Origin: Lithobates sylvaticus
Taxonomy: Eukaryota > Chordata > Amphibia > Anura > Ranidae
NCBI GenBank assembly: GCA_028564925.1
Contig: CM053031.1
Coordinates: 102,484,031 to 102,548,030 of the forward strand
Direction: 5' to 3'
Length of the DNA stretch: 64,000 nt
Below the pieces are notes generated by a model, which was not told where the DNA came from, made no database searches, and worked only from the letters and a program-made list of their open reading frames with translations. Of the stretch, positions 1 to 11,256 are shown piece by piece; the first letter of the stretch is position 1, and each line of letters opens with the position of its first letter. The position numbers were made by a program, and so were the translations under genes.

Positions 1-12
1 TTTTTTAAAGTA

Positions 13-418
13 CCGTATTTATCGGCGTATAACACGCACCTTTTCCCCCTTAAAATCGTGGGAAAGTCGTGGGTGCGTGTTATACGCCGATCCCCAAAAA
101 TTTAAACGTGGGAAGCTGCAAATGACGCTGGCAAGTTGCAAATGACACTGGGCAAGCTGCAAATGACACTGGGCAAGCTGCAAATGACGCTGGGCAAGGC
201 TGCAAATGGCGCTGGGCAAGCTGCAAATGGCGCTGGGCAAGCTGAAAATGACGCTGGGCAAGCTGCAAATGACGCTGGGCAAGCTGCAAATGACGCTTAA
301 ATGTAAGTTTTTTTTTGTTCCCTTAACTTCCCTCCTAAAACTTTTTTCCCTTAAAATGCCCTCCTAAACTTGGGGTGCGTGTTATACGCCGGTGCATGTT
401 ATACGCCGATAAATACGG
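13..418. mobile_element. Non-autonomous DNA transposon (MITE), TA-flanked
   Basis: The left end reads CCGTATTTATCGGCGTATAA and the right end is its inverted copy, each flanked outside by TA (11-12 and 419-420). A second, partial copy of the terminal motif lies just inside the right end (about 370-390). No open frame suggests a transposase, so the element is non-autonomous. The TA target suggests a Tc1/mariner-type or related enzyme, but I cannot assign the superfamily. The middle is a 21-bp minisatellite. Confidence 0.6.
111..297. repeat. 21-bp minisatellite, about 9 units
   Basis: Unit GGGCAAGCTGCAAATGACGCT is repeated head to tail about nine times with single-base variants (GACGCT, GACACT, GGCGCT). 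The period is a multiple of three and has no stop on either strand, so it yields spurious frames rich in QLAQRHL. It lies wholly inside the MITE at 13-418. Confidence 0.85.
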
Positions 419-420
419 TA

Positions 421-1000
421 TATATGTAATATAAAGTCTCAGGGGATTGCCTTGAAGCCAGGGACGCTATTAAATATTGAACAGTTCTCATTATTTCCTG
501 CACCATCCAAAAAAAGGTTTGTGCAAAACCCATGACATCCAAATGGTTTTGGTTCTAATGTAGCTATATCTATGAACAGAAATGTTAAAACTGGTTGCAA
601 CAGTATGCACTGCTCGTGCTTGCCATAGCACTCAAACATGGCCCAACTCTCCTCATCATAATAAAGGCAGCCTGTTTGGGGAAAAAATAATAGCTGCCAA
701 ATGCTAACAATTCTACTTGTCTGGCTGTCATGCCAATTTATTGGCTTCACTATGTTCTAAGGAGCCAACCTAAGCAAAGCACCAATTTTGATTTGTTCCA
801 AAACAGTGGCTGTTGTGAAATCAGGGATAGCTGGAGAACAAGCATTCTTAGAAAGTAATGAAGAAAAAAGGAGGTTCTTGTGCGCTACTCAAAGTGTTGA
901 ATGAATAAAAAGTGTAATAAATATGTCTATAGCTGCTGAACTTCTATAGTGTCACCAGCACCAATAAAATAATAACAATGAAGTAAAGCAGCGCTATATA
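421..1000. other. No gene seen; left flank of a foldback repeat
   Basis: No recognisable coding or RNA feature up to about 960. Bases 971-1000 are an inverted match to 3497-3521, so they are the outer arm of the structure into which the Tc1 element inserted. Confidence 0.5.
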
Positions 1001-2605
1001 CAGTATCTCACAAAAGTGAGTACACCCCTCAGATTTGTGTAAATATTTTATTATATCTTTTCATGTGACAACACTGAAGAAATACACTTTGCAATGTAAA
1101 GTAGTGAGTGTACAGCTTGTATAACATTGTGTACATTTGCTGTCCCCTCAAAATAACTCAACACACAACCATTAATGTCTAAACTACTGGCAAAAAAAGC
1201 GGGTAAGTAAAAATGCCCAAATTGGGCACAATTAGCCATTTTCCCTCCCGGTGTCATGTGACTCATTAGTGTTACAAGGTCTTAGATGTGAATGGGGAGC
1301 AGGTGTGTTAAATTTAATGTAATCGCTCTCACTCTCTCATACTGGTCACTGGAAGTTCAACATGGCACCTCATGGCAAAGAACTCTCTGAGGATCTGAAA
1401 AAAATAACTATTGCTTTACATAAAGATGGCCTAGGCTATAAGAAGATTGCCAAGACACTGAAACTGAGCTGCAGCACAGTGGCCAAGACCATACAGCGGT
1501 TTAACAGGACAGGTTCCATTTAGAACAGGCCTCGCCATGGTTGACCAAAGAAGTTGTGTGCACGTGCTCAGCATCATATACAGAGGTTGTCTTTGGGAAA
1601 TAGATGTATGAGTGCTGCCAGCGTTGCTGCAGAGGTTGAAGGGGTGGGGGGTCAGCCTGTCAGTGCTAAGACCATATGCCGCACACTGCAGCAAATTGGT
1701 CTGCATGGCTGTTGTCCCAGAAGGAAGCCTCTTCTAAAGATGATGCACAAGAGAGCCTGCAAACAGTTTGCTAAAGACAAGCAGACTAAGGACATGGATT
1801 ACTGGCACCATGTCCTGTGGTCTGATGAGAGCAAGATAAACTTATTTGGTTCAGAGGGTGTCAAGTGTTTTTAGCCGCAAACAGGTGAGGAGTACAAAGA
1901 CAAGTGTGTCTTGCCTACAGTCAAGCATAGTGGGGGGTGTTTCATAGTCTGAGGCTGCATGAGTGCTTCCGGCACTGGGGAGCTACAGTTCATTGAGGGA
2001 ACAATGAATGTCAACATGTACTGTGACATACTGAAGCAGAACATGATCCCCTCCCTTCGGAGACTGGGCCACAGGGCAGTATTCCAACATGATAACGACC
2101 CCAAACACATCTCCAAGATGACCACTGCCTTGCTAAAGAAGCTGAAGGTAAAGGTGATGGACTGGCCAAGCATGTCTCCAGACCTAAACCCTATTGAGCA
2201 TCTGTGGGGCATCCTCAAACGGAAGGTGGAGGAGCACAAGGTCTCTAACATCCACCAGCTCCATGATGGAGTGGAAGAGGACAACCTGTGAAGCTCTGGT
2301 GATTTCCATGCCCAAGAGGGTTAAGGCAGTGCTGGAAAATAATGGTGGCCTTACAAAATATTGACACTTTGGGCCCAATTTGGACATTTTCACTTAGGGG
2401 TGTACTCACTTGTGTTTCCAGCAGTTTAGACATTAATGGCTGTGTGATTTATTTTGAGGGGACAGCAAATTTACACTGTTATACAAGCTGTACTCCCACT
2501 ACTTTACAAGTAGCAAAGTGTCAATTCTTCAGTGTTGTCACATGAAAAGATATAATAAAATATTTACAAAAATGTGAGGGGTGTACTCACTTTTGTGAGA
2601 TACTG
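1001..2605 (+). mobile_element. Tc1-like transposon, copy 1 (dead)
   Basis: Both ends read CAGTATCTCACAAAAGTGAG (inverted on the right), and TA flanks each side (999-1000 and 2606-2607). Long TIRs contain inner repeats of the same GTGAGTACACCCCT motif. Length is 1605 bp, usual for a vertebrate Tc1 element. The TIR resembles the Passport-type group as I recall it; this is unchecked. The ends look whole but the transposase is broken. A sister copy lies at 22259-23873. Confidence 0.9.
1362..2364 (+). pseudogene. Tc1 transposase, degenerate (copy 1)
   Basis: The frame starts MAPHGKELSEDLKK at 1362, matching copy 2. The N-terminal helix-turn-helix segment (KKIAKTLKLSCSTVAKTI) and a GRP-type linker region are recognisable. 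The catalytic core shows WSDESKINLFGS (first Asp), HDNDPKH (second Asp) and [11 protein letters not shown] (Glu), with 34 residues between the second Asp and Glu, so DD34E is preserved. In-frame stops lie at 1521-1523, 1872-1874 and 1950-1952. Near 2265 about 20 bp are missing relative to copy 2, which shifts the C-terminal frame. The original end is GGLTKY then TGA at 2362-2364. It cannot make functional transposase. Confidence 0.9.
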
Positions 2606-3482
2606 TATATACACTCATAAAAAACAAATGAATATTAAGGTGCAATCTCTATATGATCAAAGAGAGTAGTAACATAATATCATATATAAAGTGCATATAA
2701 TCAAAAAGTGCATAAATTCAATTAAAGTGCAAATGCAATAACAAATTCAATAAAAATGTAAATGCAATGATAGATAATGTGAAATTCAAAGAACAGTATT
2801 AGTCCAATCGATTTGGTGTAGAAAAAAAGTGTATATATACAAAAATTGTCTCTTCAACTGTGCAAAATAGTGCAAAAGGGGAAGGGGAGGGAGGAAAAAA
2901 GTGTCCAAGTGTAGAGGAAAAGTAAAAGTGATGAAAACTTGCAGGCCACTTTCAAAATCTACATCCAGTGTGCTCTAGCCTCTCACCTCCAATTGAGACC
3001 CCAATGGGTCTATTCACGCACTTCCTTCCTCTCTGTTGGGGATATCACAGCGGGATAGAGAAATGGATGCAGCTGTAGATGAAAAAGGCTCCTTTTCAGT
3101 ACGGTCTAGGTCTTGGAACGACCTCACTCCAAAGCTCCTCCAGTTAGGGAATATCATGTAAGGACAAACGGGATCTCCATTGTGTAGTAGTTAAAACAAA
3201 TACATTTATTAAAAAGTAGCAACTTACATCTCAAATTACAAAGATCGGGGCGAAAAAGTGACGCAATGTCGGAAGGACCCGGGTGACGTCACTTCCAGTC
3301 ACAGCCGAGACCGTAAGTTTGTGTTTTACATGCTGCTGATCTTTGTAATTCGAGATGTAAGTTGCTACTTTTTTTAATAAATGTTATTGAATGTATGCAC
3401 CTTTTGATTATATGCACTTTATATATGATATTATGTGATCATATAGAGAATGCACCTTAATTTGTTTTTCATGAGTGTATAT
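2606..3482. repeat. Foldback repeat with about 100-bp inverted arms
   Basis: Left arm (about 2606-2735, starting TATACACTCATAAAAAAC) matches the inverted right arm (about 3385-3482, ending CATGAGTGTATATA). An inner inverted pair (3200-3245 and 3335-3385) contains TTGCTACTTTTT. No transposase frame. A (TA)n run (3478-3497) lies at the right end. The flanking GCGCTATATA motif (near 991-1000) mirrors 3497-3521, so the Tc1 element split the outer left arm from the rest. Confidence 0.6.
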
Positions 3483-3525
3483 ATATATATATATATACCG
3501 CTGCTTCACTTTATTGTTATTCTAA

Positions 3526-3941
3526 TGCCACGTACACACGGTCGGCGAAACAGTCCGATGGGAGCTTTTCAACGGATTTTCCGACCGTGTGTATGCCCAT
3601 CGGTCTTTTTCTGTCTGAATCTCCGACGGACTTTGGATTGAGAACCTGTTCTCAATTTTTCAGACGGAAAACCTTTCTATCAGATTTTCCGATCGTGTGT
3701 ATGCAATTCCGACACGCAAAATTCCGACGCATGCTCGGAAACAATTCGACGCATGCTCGGAAGCATTAAACTTCCATTTTATAGTGCTGTCAAACGTGTT
3801 TTATGCCGCTGTGTTACTGACCGTCGGAATTTGGTGTGACCGTGTGTAGGCAAGACAGTTTGAGCGAAATTCCGTCGGAATTCCGACGGGAAAACCATCA
3901 GAGCTTTTTCCGACGAGAATTCCGACCGTGTGTACGCGGCA
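3526..3941. mobile_element. PIF/Harbinger-like MITE (copy A)
   Basis: The left end is TGCCACGTACACACGGTCGG and the right end is inverted (CCGTGTGTACGCGGCA). Flanks are TAA on the left and TTA on the right, in keeping with the TWA target of PIF/Harbinger. About 416 bp with no transposase. Closely similar to the next element. Confidence 0.7.
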
Positions 3942-3998
3942 TTAGAAAGTAGCCATCAATGGTGGCTCCCATATTTTTGTTGGCACAGGTTCTCCTTA

Positions 3999-4412
3999 TG
4001 CCACGTACACACGATCGGAATTCCGGCCAGAAAAAGACTGATGAGAGCTTTTCATCGGAAAATGCGACCATGTGTAGGCTCCATCTGAATTTTTCTGGCC
4101 GAATTTCCGACAGCAAAGAATTGAGAGCATGTTCTCAATTTTTCAGACGGAAAAGGTTTCTATCGGAAATTCTGTTTGTCTGTAGCAATTCTGACGCACA
4201 AAATTCCTACGCATGCTCGGAAACAATTCGACGCATGCTCAGAAGCATTGAACTCGGCTCGTTGTAGTGTTGTACGTCACCGCGTTCTTGACCGTCGGAA
4301 TTTGGTGTGACCGTGTGTAGGCAAGACAGTTTGAGCGGAATTCCATCGGAATTCGGTTGAGAAAACCGTTAGAGCTTTTTCCGACGAGAATTCCGATCGT
4401 GTGTACGGGGCA
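3999..4412. mobile_element. PIF/Harbinger-like MITE (copy B)
   Basis: TGCCACGTACACACGATCGG on the left and inverted GATCGTGTGTACGGGGCA on the right, flanked by identical TTA (3996-3998 and 4413-4415). Same length class and inner sequence as copy A (shared GACGCATGCTCGGAAACAAT). Only 57 bp separates the two copies. Confidence 0.8.
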
Positions 4413-4415
4413 TTA

Positions 4416-5194
4416 GTCTGTGGGACATCCTCCACAATGTGCTTTCCAAGGTTAGTTTAATGTTTTTAAAAAGTCCAGAAAAAATTCAGAAAAATTCTAG
4501 TTATCATCAGAGGCCAACGGGACAAAATAGGTTAAAATAAAACTAAGTTTTGCTTTTCATACTTTATTGTTGCTTGTTGGTAATGCAGTTGTATTTCAAA
4601 TTAAAAAATGCTGAGGTTTTTTTTTCTTTGCTAAAGTAAAAGAACACCATCTGTTTCAAGAAAGACCATAGCATTGATTCTGACTGCTGCATTAACCAGC
4701 TAATGGAGGCTGGAATCCGCAAGAAACTGCCTGTGACAAATTAAACCCTGTGATAAGAACCTATTTTGGGGCAACCAACGGCGATTTGCTCAGTGGTCCT
4801 CATATCTGAATGGTGAGGTTATGCTGTTCTGCATTGCAAGTTTAATAACCCAATCTGGTAATATATGCATTGTTTTCTGCTGTGAGTCCAACCTTTCATT
4901 CGTTTCTGTGTAATTTACCAGCTACAGAAAACTTCCATCTGTAAAGACAAGGACAGAAGAGCAGCACACTCGCTTTTCTAACCCTACTGGTGGTGGTGAA
5001 TGGCCACTGCAGAGAACCATCATGAGTCTGACTCTCATCAGGAACTTACGGGAAGTATACTACATTGTGCCAGCAAGTATTTCTGCCCAATGTTTCTGCC
5101 ACATCCCATCATTCACTTCAGCTGGTACCTTACTAATATCATTTGTAACATATCTAATTTCATGGCACTAATTCCTAAAGGAAAGTGTGAAGGT
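4416..5194. other. No gene seen
   Basis: AT-rich sequence with no recognisable repeat ends, RNA gene or exon. An open frame from 5000 has no family resemblance and runs into the repeat at 5199. Confidence 0.4.
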
Positions 5195-5198
5195 TTAA

Positions 5199-5357
5199 AG
5201 CTGAAATCCAGACAAACAGCAAAATACATATACCTTATACATACAGTATACACTTACCTGCCAAAGGATTTGTATTTCTGTATATCCAGGTCTGAAGTCT
5301 GCCATATAGTACAGCCGTGTCTTGCAGGGTAAGAGAACGTATTTTCCTCTGCTGCAG
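5199..5357. mobile_element. Short T2/Kolobok-like piece between two TTAA sites
   Basis: Starts AGCTGAAATCCAGACA right after TTAA (5195-5198) and ends at TTAA (5358-5361), which is also the left target site of the next element. The start resembles the TTAAAG-type ends seen throughout this window. No coding capacity. Confidence 0.4.
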
Positions 5358-5361
5358 TTAA

Positions 5362-6038
5362 AGTGGTTGTAAACCCACATAAAAAAAAAGAAAAAAAAAA
5401 GACAAAGGCATAAAAAGCTAGTATGCATAGCATACTAGTTCATTATGCAATACTCACCTGAGATCGAAGCCCCCGCTGCGGTGCCCGTACGCAGCACCGG
5501 CAGCACCGGCTGGCGACATTTCTCCCCAGAGTTACTTCCGAGTATCGTGGCTGTGATTGGCCGGAGCTGCGATGACGTCACACCCGCGCATGTGCGCGGG
5601 AGCCGCCGGTAACGGCACACTCACTGACGTAGATGCCATGTAACGGCACACTCGCTGACGTAGATGCCATGTAACGGCACACTCGCTGACGTAGATGCCA
5701 TGCAACGGCACACTCGCTGACGTACATGCCATGTAACGGCACACTCGCTGACGTAGATGCCATGCAACGGCACACTCGCTGACGTACATGACATGTAACG
5801 GCACACTCGCTGACGTAGATGCCATGTAACGGCACACTCGCTGATGTACATGCCATGTTACGGCACACTCGCTGACGTACATGCCATGTAACGGCACACT
5901 CGCTGACATCGGCACATGCAGATACAGGGGATATCTCCTAAACCGTGCAGGTTGAGGGGATATCTGGGGTAGCTACAGGTAAGCTTTATTATAGGCTTAC
6001 CTGTAGCAAAGAGTGGATTGTATGGGTTTACAACCACT
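5362..6038. mobile_element. T2/Kolobok-like MITE carrying a minisatellite
   Basis: TTAA (5358-5361) then AGTGGTTGTAAACCC. The right end GGGTTTACAACCACT is its exact inverted copy, followed by ATAA, a decayed TTAA. The interior has the GCTAGTATGCATAGCATACT palindrome shared with the element at 21211-21652 and an inverted GATATCTCCTAAACC region. No transposase. Assignment to the T2/Kolobok type rests on TTAA plus the AG-starting TIR. Confidence 0.65.
5611..5906. repeat. 31-bp minisatellite, about 9-10 units
   Basis: Unit TAACGGCACACTCGCTGACG followed by TAGATGCCATG, repeated directly. Two variants (TAGATG and TACATG) intermix, with partial alternation. The period is not a multiple of three and contains no stop, so all three minus frames stay open; these are not genes. 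It lies inside the T2-like MITE at 5362-6038. Confidence 0.85.
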
Positions 6039-6284
6039 ATAAGTAATACGTCCCCAGCCTGTACATGGACAGTGAAAGGAGAAGCAGAAGACTGATAAAC
6101 TCATCATTCTGTCAACCTGTTCCTTTCACCTATCATTATGTTCCTTGTTATCACATGGGCAGTGCAGCACTATTGACTGGCTGCTAGTTCTGTTTCTCCC
6201 TCTCCCAGTCTGAGCTCTGCTGTTCAAGGGAATGCAACGGGCTGATACTATGGCAAGTCAAGGTGCTTATATTGTTTGTATTAA

Positions 6285-6778
6285 AGGGGTTTCAAAGTCA
6301 GAATTTTTTTTTATCTTAATGCATTCTATGTATTAGGATAAAAAGCCTTCAGTGTGCAGCAGCCCCCCCCCCCCCCCCCCCCCCTGATACTTACCTGAGC
6401 CCCATCTCTGTCCAGCGATGTCCACGAGTGTCTCGGCCGTCCGGGACTCTCCCTCCGGATTGGCTGAGACACAGCAGTGGCACCATTGGCCCCCGCTGCT
6501 GTCAATTAAAGTCAGTCAGCCAATCGGGAGAGAGAGGGGCGGGGCTGAATCACAGCTCCATGTCTGAATGGTCACACGGAGCTGCAGCTCGGCCCGGGTG
6601 TCTCTATAGCAAGCTGCTTGCTGTGGAGGCACTCGACAGGAGGGAGGGGCCAGGAGCATATAAGAGGCTCCTGAAAACAGGAGGATCTGGGCTGCTCTAT
6701 GCAAATCCACTACAACAGGGCAGGTAAATATAACATGTTTATTATTTTTATAATAATAAAAATGTACTTTACAATCGC
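6285..6778. mobile_element. T2/Kolobok-like MITE with poly-C tract
   Basis: TTAA at 6281-6284 and 6779-6782. The left end AGGGGTTTCAAAG is an imperfect inverted match to the right end CTTTACAATCGCT. A C-homopolymer (6362-6384) and a GC-rich centre follow. The ACTTACCTGAGCCC segment recurs in similar elements such as 50724-51168. Non-coding. Confidence 0.55.
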
Positions 6779-6782
6779 TTTA

Positions 6783-7527
6783 AAAAAACAAACAAAAAAA
6801 ATGTAATGATGTATTAATAAGCCTAGTGCTGCATTAGGCTGTGTCTTTTATATTTGGTCCATACTTAGGTAAATTTTATTTCACTTTTTTACTTATTTTC
6901 TTTATTTTTATATATTTGATTTCTATAAAATGTTTATTTTAGCATTACATGGAGGGTGCGTCTTTGACACTCTGCCAACCTGATGCCTAATTTACCTCAG
7001 TGGCTAAAGCAGCACCAAGGATCCCCACTGCCAAGAAGGAAACAATATACTGTGCAAAACAGTCAGACATGTTGTTGTGTTCTGCTGCCCTAAAGGTTGT
7101 GTTAAATCCATACTAAAATATTTACTTCAATGGCTTCTACCAAAGTGCCACAGAGCTGGGAGAACAAAAGCAGTAAAGGGATAGAAGTTCAAGGTGATGA
7201 ATGTTCTTTTGAATGTAAACTAGACCCTACAGTGCAGGACAAAGTAACAAGTTCACTTTAATGCTTGGTCTAGCTAATCTTTAGCTGGACATACATGAAT
7301 CTAAAATTTGGCTGATTCAGCGGGGACCATCCCACTTCCATCTATGTATGGCCTTGGTGGTTGTACAGAAGCCACTGTAATAATGAGTGATGAGTAATGT
7401 TAATAGTTTCCTATATGCTGCAACACAGTAACTTATCAAATCCGTTTTTATAGGAAGATTTGCACAATAAAAACAACTGAAGAAAAAAATGCTTAGGGGC
7501 CCCGCTTGTCCAGTTGACAAGGTCCAG
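6783..7527. other. No gene seen; contains a short dispersed repeat
   Basis: About 7275-7355 carries an inverted copy of a roughly 70-bp repeat (GGCCATACATAGATGGAA when read on minus) that recurs near 36970-37040 and 58131-58200. The rest is AT-rich with nothing recognisable. Confidence 0.4.
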
Positions 7528-7530
7528 TTA

Positions 7531-8273
7531 TGCCACATACACACGATCGGACTTTTCGGCCGGACAATCCGCCGGACTTTCCAGCGGAGGTACGCCGGAC
7601 TTTCCGAACATGCGGACTTGCCCACACACGGAACAAGACCCCCAGACGGCAGCAGCGACGAAGAAGAAAGACGGGCTCCTCCGCTAGTAAAAGAGCTAGC
7701 AGAAGATAGCGGAGGAGTCCGGCGTGAAGAACAACCAACAACCAATGGCCAGGGTTGTCGGGAAGAGGCCCTCATCAACATGAGGACAAGGTGCTTTGGG
7801 GTGGGGGGGCCGCAGGGCCCCCCTTTCCCCAAGGCACCCCCCCATTTTCAGGGCATGCGGCCTGGTACGGCTCAGGAGGCGGGGGGTGCTCGCTCGTCCC
7901 CACCCCCTTTCCTGACCAGCTGGGCTGCGTGCTCGGATAAGGGTCTGATATGGATTTGGGGGGACCCCCACGCCGTTTTTTCGGCATAGGGATTCCCCTT
8001 TAAATCCATACCAGGTGACGGGGCTAGCGAGGTGTCAATCTCGCCGATCGAGGCAGCGGCATTGACTTCCTTCGCTAGTCTCGTCTACCTGGAGTCACGT
8101 TATAAATGAACGGACTTTACTTTACTTTACAATTTTGAGTCAAAACTTCTTACTAAGTCCGCCGGACTTTTGGGAAGAAAAAGTCAGCCAGAGCCCACAC
8201 AAGGTCGGATTGTCCGACGGACTCTAGTCCAGCGGACAATCCCGCCGGATAGTCCGATCGTGTGTACGGGGCA
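7531..8273. mobile_element. PIF/Harbinger-like MITE related to the palindromic element
   Basis: TTA (7528-7530) then TGCCACATACACACGATCGG. The right end GATCGTGTGTACGGGGCA is followed by TAA. The interior (GGAGGAGTCCGGCG, CAGGGTTGTCGGGAAGAGGC, the GGTGCTTTGGGGTGGGGG run) matches one arm of the element at 45914-48189, so this is a one-armed relative. No transposase; the long frames here are by-products of GC-rich repeat. Confidence 0.75.
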
Positions 8274-8276
8274 TAA

Positions 8277-9600
8277 AGTTGGATGCTGCTGACTAGTGAG
8301 GGTGCAGGCTGGGGAGAGGTTCATCCAGACCCAAAGCATGCTGTAGAAATGTCGGACTAATTCTTTCAATTTCTACAACTGAAGAAAATAAGTTTGAATC
8401 AAACTGGTTGCTATGAGGTGGCAAAATCAACTCCTATACACTAGTTCATGTACTGCTAACTGATTACTGCATGCCCATAATTACCCAACTGGGATCAGAT
8501 CCAAAAAATGTATTAGTATACATTACAAACCTTTTTTTACATTATTTTTTTATTACAGTATTCATTTAGTACAGTATTTTATTCTGCCTAAAATCAACAT
8601 AAGTGTGTTTTAGTTACGTTTTTCAGCTTTAACATGCTTCTGTATAGAGTAGTGCTTACTATTTCATATTTCTAATGCTCCCCGATATGAACATCCTGAG
8701 AGCTACTGATACTGATTACCAACTTTTTCCATTCCTATGGAGTTAAAACTACAAAAAAAAACAGAGCAATATCCTGGTTATGTAAACGGATGTGGAGACA
8801 GGATGTCAGCAACTCACACAATAAAACTCAAATATGCTATTTTCTCTTTAAAACAGACAAAAAGCAGACATGCCATATGGATTTTCAATAAGAGTCCTCT
8901 TATCTTCTTTTCCATGTTAGACAATTGTGATTAAGTCTACATTTTGTGGCTTATTTTTAAGATTTTAATCTTATCAGGAAATAAGACCTAAATGTGAAGT
9001 TGATGGTGTGTCCTTCGGTGAAAAACAGAAATACGGTATTTGTGAGTTTTCTACAAGTCACAATATCAAAGAAGAAATTCCTGTAAGGATGGAGAATTAT
9101 ATTGTGTATGGAATGTATATATAACTCCTAACCGTCCCTCATTTGGAAGGACTGTACCTCTTTGAAATCAGTTTCCTTTGTCTCTTTTTCATCCTTAGTA
9201 GGTGCTCTTTTATGATCTGATGTATAGACTGCTAAAATAAAATGTGTTTTTAAAACTGAACTCCGTGTTCTAAAACAGAAAATATTAATATTGTCCCCAA
9301 TAGCTACAAAGCATATAAATACAGATATTACCTTGCAAAAGTAGCAGTAACCTCATCATTGTGTTATACATAGTCTGTGCAGAGAGAAAAGCATTGGGTG
9401 GGACCCAGCAGGTCAACCCACTATAGGCTGCCTGCAGAAAAATATAGGAGGGGGCGGAGACAGGACCAGTTACCCTGCACAAGGTGAAAGAGCAGCAGTG
9501 ACTGGTCTTTATTACAGAAAATGCATTCACAAAGGCAAAATGTTATACTTAATTACTGCATACATGTGAAGGAAATACACAAAGCACACCAAATAAGAAT
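8277..9600. other. No gene seen
   Basis: AT-rich, low-feature sequence on both strands. Short frames at 8737-8934 and 9285-9530 (minus) show no domain or codon pattern I recognise. Confidence 0.4.
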
Positions 9601-11256
9601 ACGCATGCCTCTTGTATTTAGACAAAATCTGCTTATCCCAGAGTTCACCGTTAACTAGGCACAAAGGTGTTTTACCATACTAAGTTTTTCAGCCAGCCTC
9701 TGTATTATTGTCATTTGTTATTTTGTAAGACCAACATTAAGAAGAAGAATTTGCAAAGTGGCAATAGACGAAACGTTGGGGTGCTGGTCAAGCAGTAACC
9801 AGATACAATGTCACCGGTGGTATCTGAAATGACGTACTGAAAGTGACGCAGCGGATATCGGGTGAAACCGAGACCACAGTTTAATGTTCCTTCTGCAACA
9901 ATATATCATGCAGGCTGAGTTACTTGAGTAATACTGGATTGTTTTTGTTTCTTGTGAGTGTGTTTTTTATATAAATTAAAGCGGAGATTCACACAAAAAT
10001 TGAAACTCCACTTTTCGGAACCCCCCCCCCCCGATGTCACATTTGGCACCTTTCAGGGGGGGGGGGTGCAGATACCTGTCTAAGACAGGTATTTGCACCC
10101 ACTTCCGGGCATAGACTCCCACAGGAGTCTACGCCTCTTCCCGTCCCCCCGCCGCGCACACACGTGTCCCAGAGACAGCTGGGACCATTTGGATTGCGCG
10201 ACTCGCGCATGCGGGAATTGGGAAGTGAAGCCTCAAGGCTTCATTTCCTGATTCCCTTACCGAAGATGGCGGCGGCAGCATCCGAGTACCAAGGGATGGT
10301 TCGGCCTCGGGTGCCAACATCGTGGGCACCCTGGACAGGTAAGTGTCCTTATTTTAAAGGCCGCAGCTGCAGGTGGGTTTTGTTTGAAAAGTTTTAGACT
10401 ATTGGAGCCCCTTTCTTATTTACCATACGGAGAGTTCCACAAGAGGATAGAGTCAGGACCGGAAGCCATATTAGATAAAAGTCATCTGTATACACACTAT
10501 ATACCAATCTGTAAAAAGAGAGACATTGTTGTCTGGTGTGTCCTAGTCTGCTGGGGAGAGGTGTTTGAGCACTGTAGCACTTTATATTCATGGTGGAGGG
10601 ATTGAACTTTCTTGATAAGTTTATTTAAACTGTTGCAGGTTGGACTTAACTTTATTTGAGCATTCATGGTGGAAAGACTGAACTTTCGAGTTTATTTAGA
10701 ACTGTGGCAGGATAGACTAATCTTTTTTTGTCATACACTTGGTCAATTTGGTGGTGCATATTTGATATAATGCACATTTTATGTAGTGTCTTTTATATTG
10801 CTATATTGTGTTACATAAGGTATTTTTGGACTAAACATCATCTTTAGGATACACTGTGACAACTTACCCAATCTCCGATTCCACTTGTAAACACAGAAGC
10901 TAGCAGATGAAGTATTCCATTACTTGCTTCTTCTGCAGCTCTGACAAATGAGATCATCTATTGCAGAGTGCAACAGAGGATGTAGGTAGTAAAAGCCCAC
11001 CTTTGCCGGTTTCTGTGTTTACAAGAGACATTTACGATTGGGTGGGCTTGTCACGGCAATTTCCACCCTGATAGAGGTCTGGCTGGGCTGCAGAACAATC
11101 AAAGAGGTGCTGGGAACTTTTAGGCTTGCCAGTGTAGTTAGATAAAGGAAAATGTCATAAAGGTTCAAGAGCTCTGGAGAGTTGGCTAGTGGCTACCATT
11201 CAAGCAAGGCTTCCCTCAATGGGCACCCAACAGTAGCTAAAACCATAGAAATAAAT
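9601..11256. other. Old dispersed repeat of the GAAACGTTG type, split by a MITE; remainder featureless
   Basis: Around 9755-9785 the text reads GCAATAGACGAAACGTTGGG, a motif class that recurs near 11540, 15535 (inverted) and 43787. A T2-like MITE (9980-10385) interrupts it. From 10386 to 11256 I see only AT-rich sequence with short internal duplications (TTCATGGTGGAGGGATTGAA near 10590 and TTCATGGTGGAAAGACTGAA near 10664). Confidence 0.4.
9980..10385. mobile_element. T2/Kolobok-like MITE (left end good, right end decayed)
   Basis: TTAA (9976-9979) then AGCGGAGATTCACACAAAAA. The interior shares TTTGGCACCTTTCAGGGGGG, CTTCATTTCCTGATTCCCT and GAAGATGGCGGCGG with the element at 18687-19642, so both are one family. 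No clean right TTAA is seen near 10385. Confidence 0.55.

Noticed and set aside
439-750. 103-codon minus-strand frame
   Set aside because: No family motif, no splice context and ordinary AT-rich DNA; a frame of this length is expected by chance.
3999-4412. Direct tandem duplication as the source of the two Harbinger copies
   Set aside because: Each copy has its own TWA-type flanks, so two insertions explain them at least as well; not decided.
5611-5906. Possible CRISPR array
   Set aside because: Units are contiguous with no unique spacers, and the context is a eukaryotic MITE.
5532-5915. Three overlapping minus-strand frames of 76-127 codons (SECAVTWH repeats)
   Set aside because: All three phases are open because the 31-bp minisatellite has no stop codon; not a gene.
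6428-6727. 99-codon plus frame
   Set aside because: Falls inside a T2-like MITE whose GC-rich centre recurs in other copies; no domain.
7317-7989. Frames of 166 and 171 codons on opposite strands
   Set aside because: They overlap each other inside a GC-rich Harbinger MITE and match its arm repeats rather than a protein family.
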